From positions 152,776 through 216,775 of the forward strand of contig NZ_JAVKGO010000002.1 of assembly GCF_031432315.1 (NCBI RefSeq): 64,000 bases of DNA, read 5' to 3'. Under the pieces are notes generated by a model, which saw only the letters and a list, made by a program, of their open reading frames with translations, searched no databases and was not told the origin of the DNA. The DNA comes from Serpentinicella sp031432315. Lineage in GTDB: Bacteria > Bacillota > Clostridia > Peptostreptococcales > Natronincolaceae. Made by a program: the position numbers and the translations under genes. Shown here piece by piece: positions 25,612 through 34,926 of the stretch (the first letter of the stretch is position 1; every line of letters starts with the position of its first letter).

Positions 25612-26625
25612 ATGTACTATAATAATTATGGAATGCCATACCCGATGAATCCAATGATGGGGCCTATGCAAAATCCAATGATGAATCAAATGCCAGAACC
25701 GCCGACATGTCCTGGTGGGTTTATTTATACAGTACAACCAGGGGATACAATGTTTCGAATTGCAAATAGATATGCAATTAGCTTACAAGCACTAATACAA
25801 GCAAATCCCCAAGTAGCAAATCCGAATGTTCTTGTAGTAGGTCAAAGGATTTGTGTTCCTACAGCAGCACCACCAGTACCACCTCCACCACCAGGAGAGT
25901 TTTGTCCTGACGGCACAGTTTACATTGTGCAACCTGGAGATACAATGTTTTTAATTGCTAGAAGATATGAAGTCACAGTTGAACAACTTATAAGAGCAAA
26001 TCCTCAAATACCTGATCCAAATATACTTGAAATTGGGCAAAGAATTTGCATACCACGAGTTCCAACACCACCAGTACCACCGGTTCCACCTCCAGTTGAT
26101 TGTCCTGATGGAACCTTATATACCGTAAGAGCAGGAGATACCATGTTCTTAATTGCTAGAAGATTTGGCGTAAGTTTACAAAGATTAATTCAAGCGAACC
26201 CACAGGTGACTGATCCTAATGTGCTTGAGATTGGCCAACAAATTTGTATACCAGCACCGGACGTTCCATTACCTACTGGGATTGTAAGGGTATTACTAAA
26301 GCCTGAGCCTAGTATAACTGCTTTAGGTGGGGTAGCTTTTGTTAATGTTGATGATCCGACATTATGGATTACCACCTTTGGATTACCAGCACTGTCAGAG
26401 CTAGGAAAAGATTATTGTGGATACTATGCATGGGTAGTTGACAGAGATACTAAAATGTATTTCGGTGTTGAATTAAAAGATTGTGCACCTGGAATACTTG
26501 CAGGTTATGGAAAAACTACCGGGGATTGGCGTGGATACGACGAGGTTATAGTAACCGCAGAGAAGGTTGCAAAGCCAAAGGCACCAGAAGGGAAAGTAGT
26601 TTTACGAGGTAGAATAACAGGTTAA
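25612..26625 (+). CDS. Triple-LysM protein with coat-like N-terminus
   Basis: 337 residues. An N-terminal Tyr/Asn/Met/Pro-rich stretch (1-32, no signal peptide) precedes three LysM peptidoglycan-binding repeats at about 39-84, 104-149 and 170-215. Each has a YTVQPGDTMFRIA-type start and an IGQRICIP-type end, with Pro-rich linkers between. The C-terminal domain (about 225-337) is a separate beta-rich module of unknown function. The lack of a secretion signal and the Met/Pro/Tyr N-terminus suggest assembly onto the spore coat or cortex, as for SafA-like proteins (inference). AAAGGAG precedes the ATG. Confidence 0.85.
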   Translation: MYYNNYGMPYPMNPMMGPMQNPMMNQMPEPPTCPGGFIYTVQPGDTMFRIANRYAISLQALIQANPQVANPNVLVVGQRICVPTAAPPVPPPPPGEFCPDGTVYIVQPGDTMFLIARRYEVTVEQLIRANPQIPDPNILEIGQRICIPRVPTPPVPPVPPPVDCPDGTLYTVRAGDTMFLIARRFGVSLQRLIQANPQVTDPNVLEIGQQICIPAPDVPLPTGIVRVLLKPEPSITALGGVAFVNVDDPTLWITTFGLPALSELGKDYCGYYAWVVDRDTKMYFGVELKDCAPGILAGYGKTTGDWRGYDEVIVTAEKVAKPKAPEGKVVLRGRITG

Positions 26626-26626
26626 C

Positions 26627-26666
26627 AAAAGATAATCCTTTAGCCATGGCTAAAGGATTATCTTTT
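26627..26666 (+). terminator. Terminator after the LysM gene
   Basis: AAAAGATAATCCTTTAGCC and its complement form a nearly perfect 40-base palindrome ending in TTTT. Confidence 0.85.
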
Positions 26667-26768
26667 GGTTTGTCAAAATGTGAATGTGAAATAGGAATAA
26701 AACTATAGTATAATATAAGTAAGTACAATATTCTTCTGCTTCAAGAAAGTAAAAAAAGGGGGAGCAAT

Positions 26769-27152
26769 ATGGAAGAAAAAAATGTAATGGTATGTGTAAC
26801 ACAACAAAAGACCTGTGAAAAATTGATAAAAGTCGGATCAGAAATGTGTAATACTCCTGACGATAAATTATATGTTGTACATGTTGCACCGAATGGGTGG
26901 AAAATTCTTGGGAACTCTAAAGAAGGAGAAGCACTGGACTATTTATTTGAAATATCTAAAAATGTAGGCGCAGATATGACAGTTATTAGGTCCTCTGAGG
27001 TTGTAAAGAGTATAATAGATTTTTGTAAAAAGAATGATATCAACGCAATTGTTTTAGGAGAATCAAGGGAAGAACAAAGCAAAAATAATATTAGTATAGA
27101 GTTATCTAAAAAACTGAACAATAGATTAGATCTAAAAATTATTTCAACATAA
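26769..27152 (+). CDS. Universal stress protein-like (UspA fold) protein
   Basis: 127 residues. The fold pattern is VMVCVTQQKTCEKLIKVGSE (strand and helix 1), KLYVVHVAPNGWK, and DINAIVLGESREEQ near residue 98. It resembles the Usp-like domain of KdpD, but the consensus ATP-binding G-x2-G-x9-G loop is not evident, so it is probably a non-ATP-binding member. AAAGGGGGAGC precedes the ATG. The next gene follows after 28 bases. Confidence 0.7.
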   Translation: MEEKNVMVCVTQQKTCEKLIKVGSEMCNTPDDKLYVVHVAPNGWKILGNSKEGEALDYLFEISKNVGADMTVIRSSEVVKSIIDFCKKNDINAIVLGESREEQSKNNISIELSKKLNNRLDLKIIST

Positions 27153-27180
27153 TATTGGAAGTTGAATCTTAGAGAATGGA

Positions 27181-28113
27181 TTGATTATTTTGGATACAAA
27201 AGAAAGATATAATATATACTCAAAGCATTTAAAACAAAAGTATGGAGAAAAAGTTTATAAACTACCGATTAACCTTCCAGTCACTTGTCCAAATAGAGAT
27301 GGGAAAAAAGGAACAGGAGGGTGCACCTTTTGCGCAGAAGTAGGTGCTGGGTTTGAGAATTTATCCGATACTTTATCAGTTAAAGAACAGATTGAAAAAA
27401 ATATGAATTATATCTCCCGTAGATATAAAGCGAATAAATTTATTGCATACTTTCAGAACTATACAAACACATATATGCCACTAGATCAATTCAAAAAATA
27501 TATAAAAGAGGCTGTTGTCGACAATGTAGTAGAAATTGCTATATCAACAAGACCAGATTGTATTGATGAAATGTATTTAGCCTATCTCAAAGAAATAAAA
27601 GAAGCTTATGATATTGAAATTACAATTGAATTAGGGCTTCAAACAGTAAATTATCATTCATTAAAAAAAGTAAATAGAGGTCATACACTAGCAGAATTTA
27701 TTGATGCTGTATTGAAAATAAAGAAGTATGGTTTTGAAATGTGTGTACATTTGATTCTAAACTTACCATGGGATAACATGGATGATGTTATTGAAAATGC
27801 AAAGATATTGTCTGTACTTGAAGTAGAACAAGTAAAACTTCATGCACTATATATTATGAATGATACAAAATTAGGAGAACAATATAAGCATGGAGATATT
27901 GAGATGATTACAGTAGACCAATATGTAGACCGAGTGATTACTTTTTTAGAACACCTTAGTCCTAAAATAGTAGTACAGAGGTTGATTGGTAGAGCACCAG
28001 AAGAAAATAGTTTGTTTGTAAATTGGAACATGAGCTGGTGGAAAATTAAAGATTTAATTGATCATAATTTAGAGGCCAGGGACAGTTATCAAGGCAAACA
28101 ATTTAGAAAATAA
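27181..28113 (+). CDS. TIGR01212/YhcC-family radical SAM protein
   Basis: 310 residues. Near the N-terminus CPNRDGKKGTGGCTFC carries the spaced cysteines characteristic of YhcC-type enzymes, with an uncommonly long first spacing. YFQNYTNTYMPLD, STRPDCIDE and ELGLQTVNYHSLKKVNRGH are family-specific. Members are linked to tRNA or translation-related modification, but no reaction is assigned here. The TTG start at 27181 (alternative 27190) has only a weak ribosome site. Probably cotranscribed with the Usp-like gene. Confidence 0.87.
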   Translation: MIILDTKERYNIYSKHLKQKYGEKVYKLPINLPVTCPNRDGKKGTGGCTFCAEVGAGFENLSDTLSVKEQIEKNMNYISRRYKANKFIAYFQNYTNTYMPLDQFKKYIKEAVVDNVVEIAISTRPDCIDEMYLAYLKEIKEAYDIEITIELGLQTVNYHSLKKVNRGHTLAEFIDAVLKIKKYGFEMCVHLILNLPWDNMDDVIENAKILSVLEVEQVKLHALYIMNDTKLGEQYKHGDIEMITVDQYVDRVITFLEHLSPKIVVQRLIGRAPEENSLFVNWNMSWWKIKDLIDHNLEARDSYQGKQFRK

Positions 28114-28132
28114 TTCAACAATAATTTCAAAT

Positions 28133-28229
28133 GAATAAATATACAAAATAATCTATTATGAGACTGATCATTACGCAAATATAAGTATAAATTGAAATAA
28201 TGAGTAAGATTATTTTTGTATATTTATTC
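28133..28229. repeat. Inverted-repeat element A, possible MITE or structured intergenic element
   Basis: The left arm GAATAAATATACAAAATAAT (28133-28152) pairs with the right arm ending at 28229, with one extra T, around a 55-base AT-rich centre. The same GAATAAATATACAAAAT arm begins a second element at 47970. No coding sequence inside. Confidence 0.55.
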
Positions 28230-28352
28230 TAAAAAATGAAATACAGCTTGAAAATTGTTTTTATATAAAGATGTATCTAAAAATTTTTAAAGGTAAATAT
28301 CAGAAAATATAGAATATTTATAAATAATAGATAAAAAGGGGGTAGAAAATTA

Positions 28353-28766
28353 ATGATAAAGCTACTTACCGGTCAAGAGGGAAGTGGAAAAACAAAAAAG
28401 TTAATTGGAATGGTAAACAATGCAATAAAAACGACTAAAGGAAACTTAGTTTTTCTAGACTATGATAACAACCAGATGTATAAAATCGATTATAAGGTAC
28501 GGTTTATGGGGATTAGTGAATACAACATAAATGATGATACATCCCTATATGGGTTCATATGTGGCATAATTGCTTCAAATTATGATGTAGAGAATATCTA
28601 CATTGATCGATTATTTAATATAACCAATAAAGAAGTACAAGAGTTAGAAACATTTTTTAATAAACTCGCAGAATTAGAATTAAAATATAATGTAAACTTT
28701 ATTATGACAATAGGTAAGTGTAAGGATGATTTGCCGGAGTTTTTAGAAAAATATATGATAGAATGA
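28353..28766 (+). CDS. Small P-loop protein, 137 aa
   Basis: N-terminal MIKLLTGQEGSGKTKKLI is a canonical Walker A (residues 7-14). FLDYDNNQMYKIDYKVRFMG follows, and VENIYIDRLFNI is a Walker B-like strand near residue 90. The overall shape resembles a minimal ATPase/ATP-binding protein found in clostridia; its function is unknown. AAAGGGGG lies upstream of the ATG. A terminator is at 28779-28814. Confidence 0.75.
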   Translation: MIKLLTGQEGSGKTKKLIGMVNNAIKTTKGNLVFLDYDNNQMYKIDYKVRFMGISEYNINDDTSLYGFICGIIASNYDVENIYIDRLFNITNKEVQELETFFNKLAELELKYNVNFIMTIGKCKDDLPEFLEKYMIE

Positions 28767-28778
28767 GTTTAGTTGTCT

Positions 28779-28814
28779 AACTCTTGAAGTTTATACTTCA
28801 AGAGTTTGTTTTTT
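28779..28814 (+). terminator. Terminator
   Basis: AACTCTTGAAGT-TTAT-ACTTCAAGAGTT followed by a T-rich tail. Confidence 0.8.
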
Positions 28815-28916
28815 AAAAATATTGGTGGATTTTGTATAAAAATTAATTCAATAATTAAGGAAAAAAATGTTATAATAACATAGGAGTTCAATATTAATAC
28901 AATTGGCTATAATGAG

Positions 28917-29729
28917 GTGACTAAAATGCATACTACTGAATGGAGAAAGTTTTTAATTCCCTATGAAAATGCCGTAGAAGAGTTAAAAGTAAAGTTTAAA
29001 AGTATAAGAACTGAATTGAGAACTATTGGCGAATACTCACCGATCGAGTTTGTAACTGGGCGGGTAAAACGAGTTTCTAGCATAATAGAAAAGGCAAAAA
29101 AACTAGAGGTAGAAAATGAAGACATCGCAGAAAAGATTGAAGACATAGCAGGTATTCGAATAATGTGCCAGTTTGTTGAAGACATCTATACTGTTGTGGA
29201 TTACATAAGAGAACGTGATGGAAGTGACTTAGATATTGTATATGAAAAAGATTACATTACAAATTATAAAGAAAGTGGCTATAGAAGCTATCATATTATT
29301 ATAAACTACCCAATACAAACTGCACTTGGGCCAAAGGTAATCCTAGCTGAAATACAGATAAGAACCTTAGCCATGAATTTTTGGGCAACCATAGAACATT
29401 CACTTAAATATAAATATAAGCAAAATATTCCTATACATATAGAAGGCCGTATCAAAAAAGCAGCTGATGCTGCATTTAAGTTAGATCAAGAAATGTCAGG
29501 AATAAGACATGAAATTAGACAAGCACAAAAGATGTTTGAAGTACGTTCCAAAACCATATCAAATATCCTAAGAAACATTCATGCACTACAGAAAGCTGGA
29601 CGTACAAAAGAAGTAATAGAATTCCAAGCACAATTTAACAAAGTTTGGGAAAATACAGAAGTAGTCGATTTAAAAAAGCTGGATAAAGAAATAAGCAATT
29701 TTATTGATGAAATAGATGGGATTAATTAA
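28917..29729 (+). CDS. Small alarmone synthetase (RelA/SpoT-domain GTP pyrophosphokinase)
   Basis: Makes (p)ppGpp from GTP/GDP and ATP. 270 residues; only the synthetase domain (about 40-180) is present, without the HD hydrolase or the TGS/ACT regulatory parts. Motifs include VTGRVKRVSSIIEKAKK, DIAGIRIMCQFVEDIY, ESGYRSYHIIINYP and AEIQIRTLAMNFWATIEHSL. The helical C-terminus is of the YjbM/RelQ type. GAGGTGACTAAA precedes the ATG. It is followed 26 bases later by a metallophosphoesterase gene, a likely operon. Confidence 0.92.
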   Translation: MTKMHTTEWRKFLIPYENAVEELKVKFKSIRTELRTIGEYSPIEFVTGRVKRVSSIIEKAKKLEVENEDIAEKIEDIAGIRIMCQFVEDIYTVVDYIRERDGSDLDIVYEKDYITNYKESGYRSYHIIINYPIQTALGPKVILAEIQIRTLAMNFWATIEHSLKYKYKQNIPIHIEGRIKKAADAAFKLDQEMSGIRHEIRQAQKMFEVRSKTISNILRNIHALQKAGRTKEVIEFQAQFNKVWENTEVVDLKKLDKEISNFIDEIDGIN

Positions 29730-29755
29730 GTAAAGTTAAGAAAAGGTGATAAAAT

Positions 29756-30445
29756 ATGAGCCTATACGCTATTGGGGATTTACATTTAAGTTTTAGCAGC
29801 GAAAAGCCTATGGATATTTTTGGAGAGCAATGGGAACGTCACTATGAAAAAATAGAGCAGAGTTGGAAGTTAACTGTTTCAGAAGATGATACAATTTTGA
29901 TCCCAGGGGATATTTCTTGGGCAATCTCATTACAAGAGGCTAGTAAAGATTTAGAATGGATACACAAGCTTCCAGGAAAAAAAATTTTTATAAAAGGCAA
30001 TCATGATTATTGGTGGACTTCCTTAACCAAAATAAATGGGCTATATGATAATATGATGTTTATCCAAAACACATTTGAAACATATGAAGATTATGCTATT
30101 TGTGGTACAAGAGGGTGGAATTGTCCCGGGTCTTATCATTTTACCCAAAAAGACAATAAAATTTATAATAGAGAAGCTAACCGTTTAAAACTATCCTTAG
30201 AAGCTGCAAAAAAAGCAGGGTATGACAAAATAATATGTATGCTTCACTATCCACCAACCAATGAAAAGTTTGAACCTTCTTTATTTACAGAAGTCATTAA
30301 AGAACATGAAGTAGAGCAAGTTATATATGGACATCTACACGGAAAAGATGCTTATAATATTGGATTACAAGGGGAATTTGAAGGTATACATTATAAATTG
30401 ACATCCTGTGATTACTTAGATTTTAAACCTTTAAAAATATTATAG
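29756..30445 (+). CDS. Calcineurin-like metallophosphoesterase, 229 aa
   Basis: Dinuclear-metal phosphoesterase. Ligand motifs are in order: GDLHLS (7-12), PGDISWA (about 51-57), KGNHDYWW (about 79-86), MLHYPP and YGHLHGKD. WGTS-like cap sequences (GTRGWNCPGSYHF) are typical of this YkuE/phosphohydrolase branch. AAAGGTGA precedes the ATG. Its position behind an alarmone synthetase suggests, but does not prove, a nucleotide-related substrate. Confidence 0.88.
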   Translation: MSLYAIGDLHLSFSSEKPMDIFGEQWERHYEKIEQSWKLTVSEDDTILIPGDISWAISLQEASKDLEWIHKLPGKKIFIKGNHDYWWTSLTKINGLYDNMMFIQNTFETYEDYAICGTRGWNCPGSYHFTQKDNKIYNREANRLKLSLEAAKKAGYDKIICMLHYPPTNEKFEPSLFTEVIKEHEVEQVIYGHLHGKDAYNIGLQGEFEGIHYKLTSCDYLDFKPLKIL

Positions 30446-30462
30446 ATTAAAGAAGATAATAA

Positions 30463-30490
30463 AAATGCTGGTGTGAACACACCAGCATTT
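30463..30490. terminator. Bidirectional terminator between the phosphoesterase gene and fba
   Basis: AAATGCTGGTGTG and its complement CACACCAGCATTT form a hairpin between the convergent genes. Confidence 0.8.
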
Positions 30491-30494
30491 AAAC

Positions 30495-31430
30495 TTATTT
30501 ATTTAAAGTATTACTTGAGCCTAATACATTCGCAATTTTATGCTGAACCATTTCTTTGATAGCAGTTCTAGCAGGAGCTAAATATTTTCTAGGATCAAAG
30601 TTTTTTGGATCTGCCTGTAGCTCACGTCTAACTGCAGCAGTCATTGCAAGACGAAGGTCAGTATCAATATTTACTTTACAAACCCCAAACTGTGTTGCCT
30701 TTTTAATCATATGCTCAGGCACACCTTGAGCGCCAGGGATATTACCACCATATTGATTACATAAATCCACAAACTCCGGTAAAACAGTAGATGCTCCATG
30801 TAGTACTAGGGGAAAGTTTGGCAATAACTTTGCAATTTCCTGTAACCTTTCAAAGTCTAGTGATGGCTCTCCTTTGAATTTGTATGCCCCGTGACTTGTT
30901 CCAATAGCAATCGCTAAAGAATCTACACCAGTTTTTTCAACAAATTCAGCTGCTTGCTCAGGATTTGTATAAATAGCATCCTTTTCACTAACATTAACAT
31001 CATCTTCAATACCTGCAAGTCTACCAAGTTCAGCTTCCACAACAACACCTTTGCTATGAGCATAGTCTACTACTTTTTTAGTAATAGCAATGTTTTCTTC
31101 AAAAGGGTGGTGAGAAGCATCAATCATAACAGAAGTAAAACCGTCATCTATACACTGTTTACATATTTCAAAGCTTTCACCATGATCTAAATGGAGTACA
31201 ATTGGTAAATTTGAATCTTCAACAGCAGCTTCAACAAGCTTTCTTAAATAAATTGGACTTGCATATTTTCTAGCTCCAGCAGAAACCTGAAGGATTAGAG
31301 GAGACTGTTCCTCTTTTGCAGCTTCAACAATTCCTTGGATAATTTCCATATTATTTACGTTGAAGGCACCAATAGCATATTTGTTTTTGTATGCTTGTTG
31401 GAATAACTCTGTACTAGTAACTAATGGCAT
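30495..31430 (-). CDS. fba: Class II fructose-1,6-bisphosphate aldolase
   Basis: Zinc-dependent glycolytic and gluconeogenic aldolase. 311 residues from ATG 31430 (AAGGAGGT upstream); the upstream in-frame ATG lacks a site. Motifs are LHLDHGESFE (Zn/substrate His), SVMIDASHHPFEEN, ELGRLAGIEDD, GTSHGAYK and LHGASTV, with NIDTDLRLAMTA in the phosphate-binding part. Monocistronic. The length and motifs fit the FbaA/GatY-like aldolase of Firmicutes; a tagatose-bisphosphate aldolase is a less likely alternative. Confidence 0.93.
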   Translation of the reverse strand: MPLVTSTELFQQAYKNKYAIGAFNVNNMEIIQGIVEAAKEEQSPLILQVSAGARKYASPIYLRKLVEAAVEDSNLPIVLHLDHGESFEICKQCIDDGFTSVMIDASHHPFEENIAITKKVVDYAHSKGVVVEAELGRLAGIEDDVNVSEKDAIYTNPEQAAEFVEKTGVDSLAIAIGTSHGAYKFKGEPSLDFERLQEIAKLLPNFPLVLHGASTVLPEFVDLCNQYGGNIPGAQGVPEHMIKKATQFGVCKVNIDTDLRLAMTAAVRRELQADPKNFDPRKYLAPARTAIKEMVQHKIANVLGSSNTLNK

Positions 31431-31628
31431 TAAAGTACCTCCTTGATTCATTTATATATTATATTTTGGATTTTCAATGCAAATTATATCATTTTTTATA
31501 AGTTATTACTATCAATTTTTGTCAAAATACAGTAAAATGTAATTAGTCTTGTGTATTTTTTATTAAAGTTTAGAAATATTTTTTAACAAAGTATGATAAA
31601 ATATAAAGTAAGAATTGAGGTGATTGAT

Positions 31629-32144
31629 GTGCGTGTTAAAGCACATATACCAAATATTTTCACTTTCTTTAATCTAGCCCTTGGTATTGTGGCTATTATA
31701 AATATTATTAAAGAAGATTACGTAGCAGCGTCTTTATTAATTTTACTAGCTGCATTTATGGATCGATTTGATGGATCTTTAGCAAGAAAATTTGACGTTG
31801 TTAGCGAATTAGGTAAAGAGTTGGATTCATTGTGTGACTTAATTTCCTTTGGAGTAGCTCCGGCCATATTAATATATGCATTCAAACTAGGCGAATATGG
31901 TAACTTTGGATTGATCATTATATTATTATTTGCCATAAGTGGTGCTTATCGATTGGCCAGATATAATGTGATGGAGTTTGAAGGCGTGTATTTAGGCATT
32001 CCTATTACAATGTGTGGTGGAATTGTTGCCCTAATGACCCTTTATTCTATAAACTATACGACAAATCCCTACTTTATCATTTCTATGATGTTATTTTTAT
32101 CCTATGCAATGATATCAACAAAGATTAAGCTAAGAAAAAGGTAA
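31629..32144 (+). CDS. pssA: CDP-diacylglycerol-serine O-phosphatidyltransferase
   Basis: Integral membrane CDP-alcohol phosphotransferase that makes phosphatidylserine. About 171 residues from the GTG at 31629, which has TTGAGGTGA just upstream; the ATG at 31593 has no site. The diagnostic D-x2-D-G-x2-A-R-x-G-x3-D-x3-D motif reads DRFDGSLARKF, then GKELDSLCDLISFG. About six hydrophobic spans. HIPNIFTFFNLALG at the start is typical of PssA. No psd gene is adjacent. Confidence 0.88.
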   Translation: MRVKAHIPNIFTFFNLALGIVAIINIIKEDYVAASLLILLAAFMDRFDGSLARKFDVVSELGKELDSLCDLISFGVAPAILIYAFKLGEYGNFGLIIILLFAISGAYRLARYNVMEFEGVYLGIPITMCGGIVALMTLYSINYTTNPYFIISMMLFLSYAMISTKIKLRKR

Positions 32145-32163
32145 TTTCAATATAATTTAACTA

Positions 32164-32211
32164 AAAAACCAGTTAGGAATCGATAGTAGTATCGTGAACT
32201 GACTGGTTTTT
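32164..32211 (+). terminator. Terminator after pssA
   Basis: AAAAACCAGT pairs with ACTGGTTTTT, with an inner CGAT/ATCG stem. Confidence 0.75.
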
Positions 32212-32290
32212 AAAACAAATGGTATAAGTAATATATTAGTTCTTAAAACTGAAAAGGGTGTTTAATTTGAAATACGTACAAGGTGAAAAT

Positions 32291-32818
32291 ATGTTTGAGA
32301 AATTTGCAGCCCAGAGAGATAGCCTGATTGCCCAGTTTCAAAAAGGAGATTTAACGAAAAAAGAATTTATAGAAGAAAATTATAGTTATATTCAAAGAAT
32401 GAATGTAAAACCTTTTAAAAATATCGATAGCTTTGAAAAAGCCATATACAATTATCAGTACTATAATATGATGGCAAAGTATTGCTATTTACAAGCAAGA
32501 GAAATGCGAAAAAACGATAAACACGAAGATCTTAATCGAGATTTAATGGATAAAGTAAATTTCTATTATAGAAAAAAAGATCAAAGTACCCATAAAGCTG
32601 TTCAAATTCTTGATTATATTGGCGTAGAAGCATATTATATAAAAGTTTCTTCACCAAACTTAAAGGAGAATTTATTTGAAATAATTTTTAAAGATTATCC
32701 AAAGATTATCTTACATTCAAGAAACCAGTGGTTATTAAATCACTTAAAGGATGAGCTTGTATTTAAAGAGGGTACACGTAAATCATTAATAGAAAACTAT
32801 ATCAATGAAAAGTACTAA
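32291..32818 (+). CDS. Uncharacterised soluble protein, about 175 aa
   Basis: Not assigned to a function. ATG 32291 is preceded by AAGGTGA at ideal distance, so the upstream GTG/TTG starts are less likely. The protein is highly charged and aromatic-rich (FEKAIYNYQYYNMMAKYCYL near 57) with predicted helices and no membrane span. It lies 15 bases upstream of the pseudouridine synthase gene, which suggests co-expression with the rRNA-modification genes that follow. Confidence 0.7.
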   Translation: MFEKFAAQRDSLIAQFQKGDLTKKEFIEENYSYIQRMNVKPFKNIDSFEKAIYNYQYYNMMAKYCYLQAREMRKNDKHEDLNRDLMDKVNFYYRKKDQSTHKAVQILDYIGVEAYYIKVSSPNLKENLFEIIFKDYPKIILHSRNQWLLNHLKDELVFKEGTRKSLIENYINEKY

Positions 32819-32833
32819 AATATGGAGGGACAA

Positions 32834-33553
32834 ATGAGTAAAACACAAAGATTAGATAAAATTTTAGCCAACCTTGGATTTGGAAGTCGAAAAGATATAC
32901 GATCCATTTGTAAACAAGGGTTGGTAACAATAGATAATAAAGTCGTAAAAAGTAGTAGTATCCATGTAGATCCTTATCAATCAGAAATAAAAGTAGGGGA
33001 AGACTTAATAGAATATAGGGAGTTTGTTTATTTGATGATGAATAAACCACCAGATGTTATATCCGCTACAGAAGACTCAAGACATGAAACCGTGATAGAC
33101 CTAATTGACACTAGTTTTAGGGTGTTTGATGTATTTCCAGTGGGAAGATTAGATAAAGACACAGAGGGACTTTTATTATTGACCAATGATGGTCAATTGG
33201 CCCACAAACTATTGTCACCAAAAAAACATGTACCAAAAACCTATTATGCAAAGGTAGAAGGTAAAGTGACCGATAAAGATATAAAAGCATTTAAAGCTGG
33301 TGTAACCCTAGAGGACGGGTACAAAACCTTGCCTTCAGAGTTAGAAATAATTAAATCAGCAGATGTATCAGAAATAGCCTTAACGATTTACGAGGGTAAA
33401 TTCCATCAAGTAAAGCGTATGTTTGAGGCAGTAGATAAAAAAGTTATTTATTTAAAGCGGTTAACAATGGGCACATTATCTTTAGATAAAGACTTGGAGC
33501 TAGGTGAGTATAGAGAATTAACCGAAGATGAGCTAGAAAGCTTGACTAATTAA
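32834..33553 (+). CDS. RsuA-family 16S rRNA pseudouridine synthase
   Basis: Isomerises a uridine in rRNA. About 239 residues from ATG 32834 (GGAGGGACAA upstream). An N-terminal S4 RNA-binding domain (residues 5-50, RLDKILANLGFGSRKDIRSI) is followed by the catalytic domain, with Asp107 in VGRLDKDTEGLLLLTNDG. It ends in the usual EGKFHQVKRMFEAV and YLKRLTMGTLSL blocks. Overlaps nothing; the RlmD-like gene starts 14 bases later, forming an rRNA-modification operon. Confidence 0.92.
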   Translation: MSKTQRLDKILANLGFGSRKDIRSICKQGLVTIDNKVVKSSSIHVDPYQSEIKVGEDLIEYREFVYLMMNKPPDVISATEDSRHETVIDLIDTSFRVFDVFPVGRLDKDTEGLLLLTNDGQLAHKLLSPKKHVPKTYYAKVEGKVTDKDIKAFKAGVTLEDGYKTLPSELEIIKSADVSEIALTIYEGKFHQVKRMFEAVDKKVIYLKRLTMGTLSLDKDLELGEYRELTEDELESLTN

Positions 33554-33567
33554 TAGGAGTGTATGCA

Positions 33568-34926
33568 ATGATTAAGAAGAAGCAACTTGTGGATTTAACA
33601 ATAGAAGAAAATGAGTTCGGAGGCAAAGCCTACGGTTACATAGATCAAACGAAAGTAGTCGTTAAACACGCAATCAAAGGACAAAAAGTGAAAGTTTACA
33701 TTACAAAAGTAAGAAAAAATAAAGTAGAAGGAAAAGTAATGGAGATTGTAGAAAAATCACCATTAGAAAAAGAAGCTACCTGTAAACATTTCGGAATTTG
33801 TGGTGGTTGTTTTAAACAAGGGGTTTCCTACGAAGATCAAGTTAAAATGAAAGAAGATCAGGTAAAAAGACTTTTTGAAGAAGAAAATATAGCAGTAAAA
33901 GGATGGGAAGAAATTGGTACAAGCCCGTTAGCCTATAGCTATAGAAATAAAATGGAGTTTTCCTTTGGAGACGAAGAAAAAGGAGGCCCCTTAACATTAG
34001 GCATGCATAAGAGAGGGCGTCATTACGATATTGTTACTGTTGATGCATGCACCATAATGGATGAAGATTTTAGAAAAATTCTAAGTACTATTTTAGACTT
34101 TTTTAAAGAAAGGGAAATACCCTATTATAACAGTAGGTCGCATATAGGCTATTTAAGACATCTTGTTGTAAGAAAAGCATATTTTACAAAAGAAATATTA
34201 GTTAATCTTGTCACAACAACACAAATGGATATAGATATAAACCCATTACTTCAAGAAATAAAAAATTTACAGCTTGAAGGGAAACTAGTTGGTTTTTTAC
34301 ACACTTTTAACGATAACTTAGCCGACACAGTACAAAGTGACAAAACAGATATCCTGTTCGGACAAGACTATGTAACAGAAGAACTGCTAGGACTAAAATT
34401 CAAAATTTCAGCCTTTTCCTTCTTCCAAACAAATAGTCCAGGGGCAGAAAAGCTGTACACAATCGTTAGAGATTTCGTAGGTGATGCAAATAACCAAACT
34501 GTGTTTGATTTATACTGTGGAACCGGGACCATTGGGCAAATAGTCGCACAAAACGCAGAAAAAGTTATCGGTATAGAAATCATCGAAGATGCCGTAGAAG
34601 CAGCCAATAACAACGCAAAATTAAACGAACTAGATAACTGTACCTTTATAGCAGGAGACGTAAAAGAAAAAATAAAATCATTAAAAGAAAAACCAGACAT
34701 AATCATACTAGACCCACCAAGAGCAGGCATACACCCACAAGCACTACAAGATATAATCGCCTTTGATGCACCAAAGATCGTATACGTATCCTGCAACCCA
34801 AAAACACTAGTAAGAGACCTAACTGAATTAGGGCAAAAAGGATATAAAGTACAAAAAGTAAAGTGTATGGATATGTTCCCCCATACGCCGCATACAGAAG
34901 TCGTTTCACTCCTTGTGAAGGAGTGA
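33568..34926 (+). CDS. RlmD/RumA-type 23S rRNA (uracil-5-)-methyltransferase
   Basis: SAM-dependent m5U methyltransferase of the TrmA/RlmCD family, 452 residues from ATG 33568 behind AATAGGAGTG. An N-terminal TRAM domain (1-60) is followed by 4Fe-4S cysteines C72, C78 and C81 (CKHFGICGGC) plus a later Cys near 168. The SAM-binding motif is DLYCGTGTIG, and the catalytic block DPPRAGIHPQ leads to VYVSCNPKTLVRDL, with the nucleophile Cys. The last codons lie inside a perfect hairpin (34900-34932). Confidence 0.92.
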   Translation: MIKKKQLVDLTIEENEFGGKAYGYIDQTKVVVKHAIKGQKVKVYITKVRKNKVEGKVMEIVEKSPLEKEATCKHFGICGGCFKQGVSYEDQVKMKEDQVKRLFEEENIAVKGWEEIGTSPLAYSYRNKMEFSFGDEEKGGPLTLGMHKRGRHYDIVTVDACTIMDEDFRKILSTILDFFKEREIPYYNSRSHIGYLRHLVVRKAYFTKEILVNLVTTTQMDIDINPLLQEIKNLQLEGKLVGFLHTFNDNLADTVQSDKTDILFGQDYVTEELLGLKFKISAFSFFQTNSPGAEKLYTIVRDFVGDANNQTVFDLYCGTGTIGQIVAQNAEKVIGIEIIEDAVEAANNNAKLNELDNCTFIAGDVKEKIKSLKEKPDIIILDPPRAGIHPQALQDIIAFDAPKIVYVSCNPKTLVRDLTELGQKGYKVQKVKCMDMFPHTPHTEVVSLLVKE

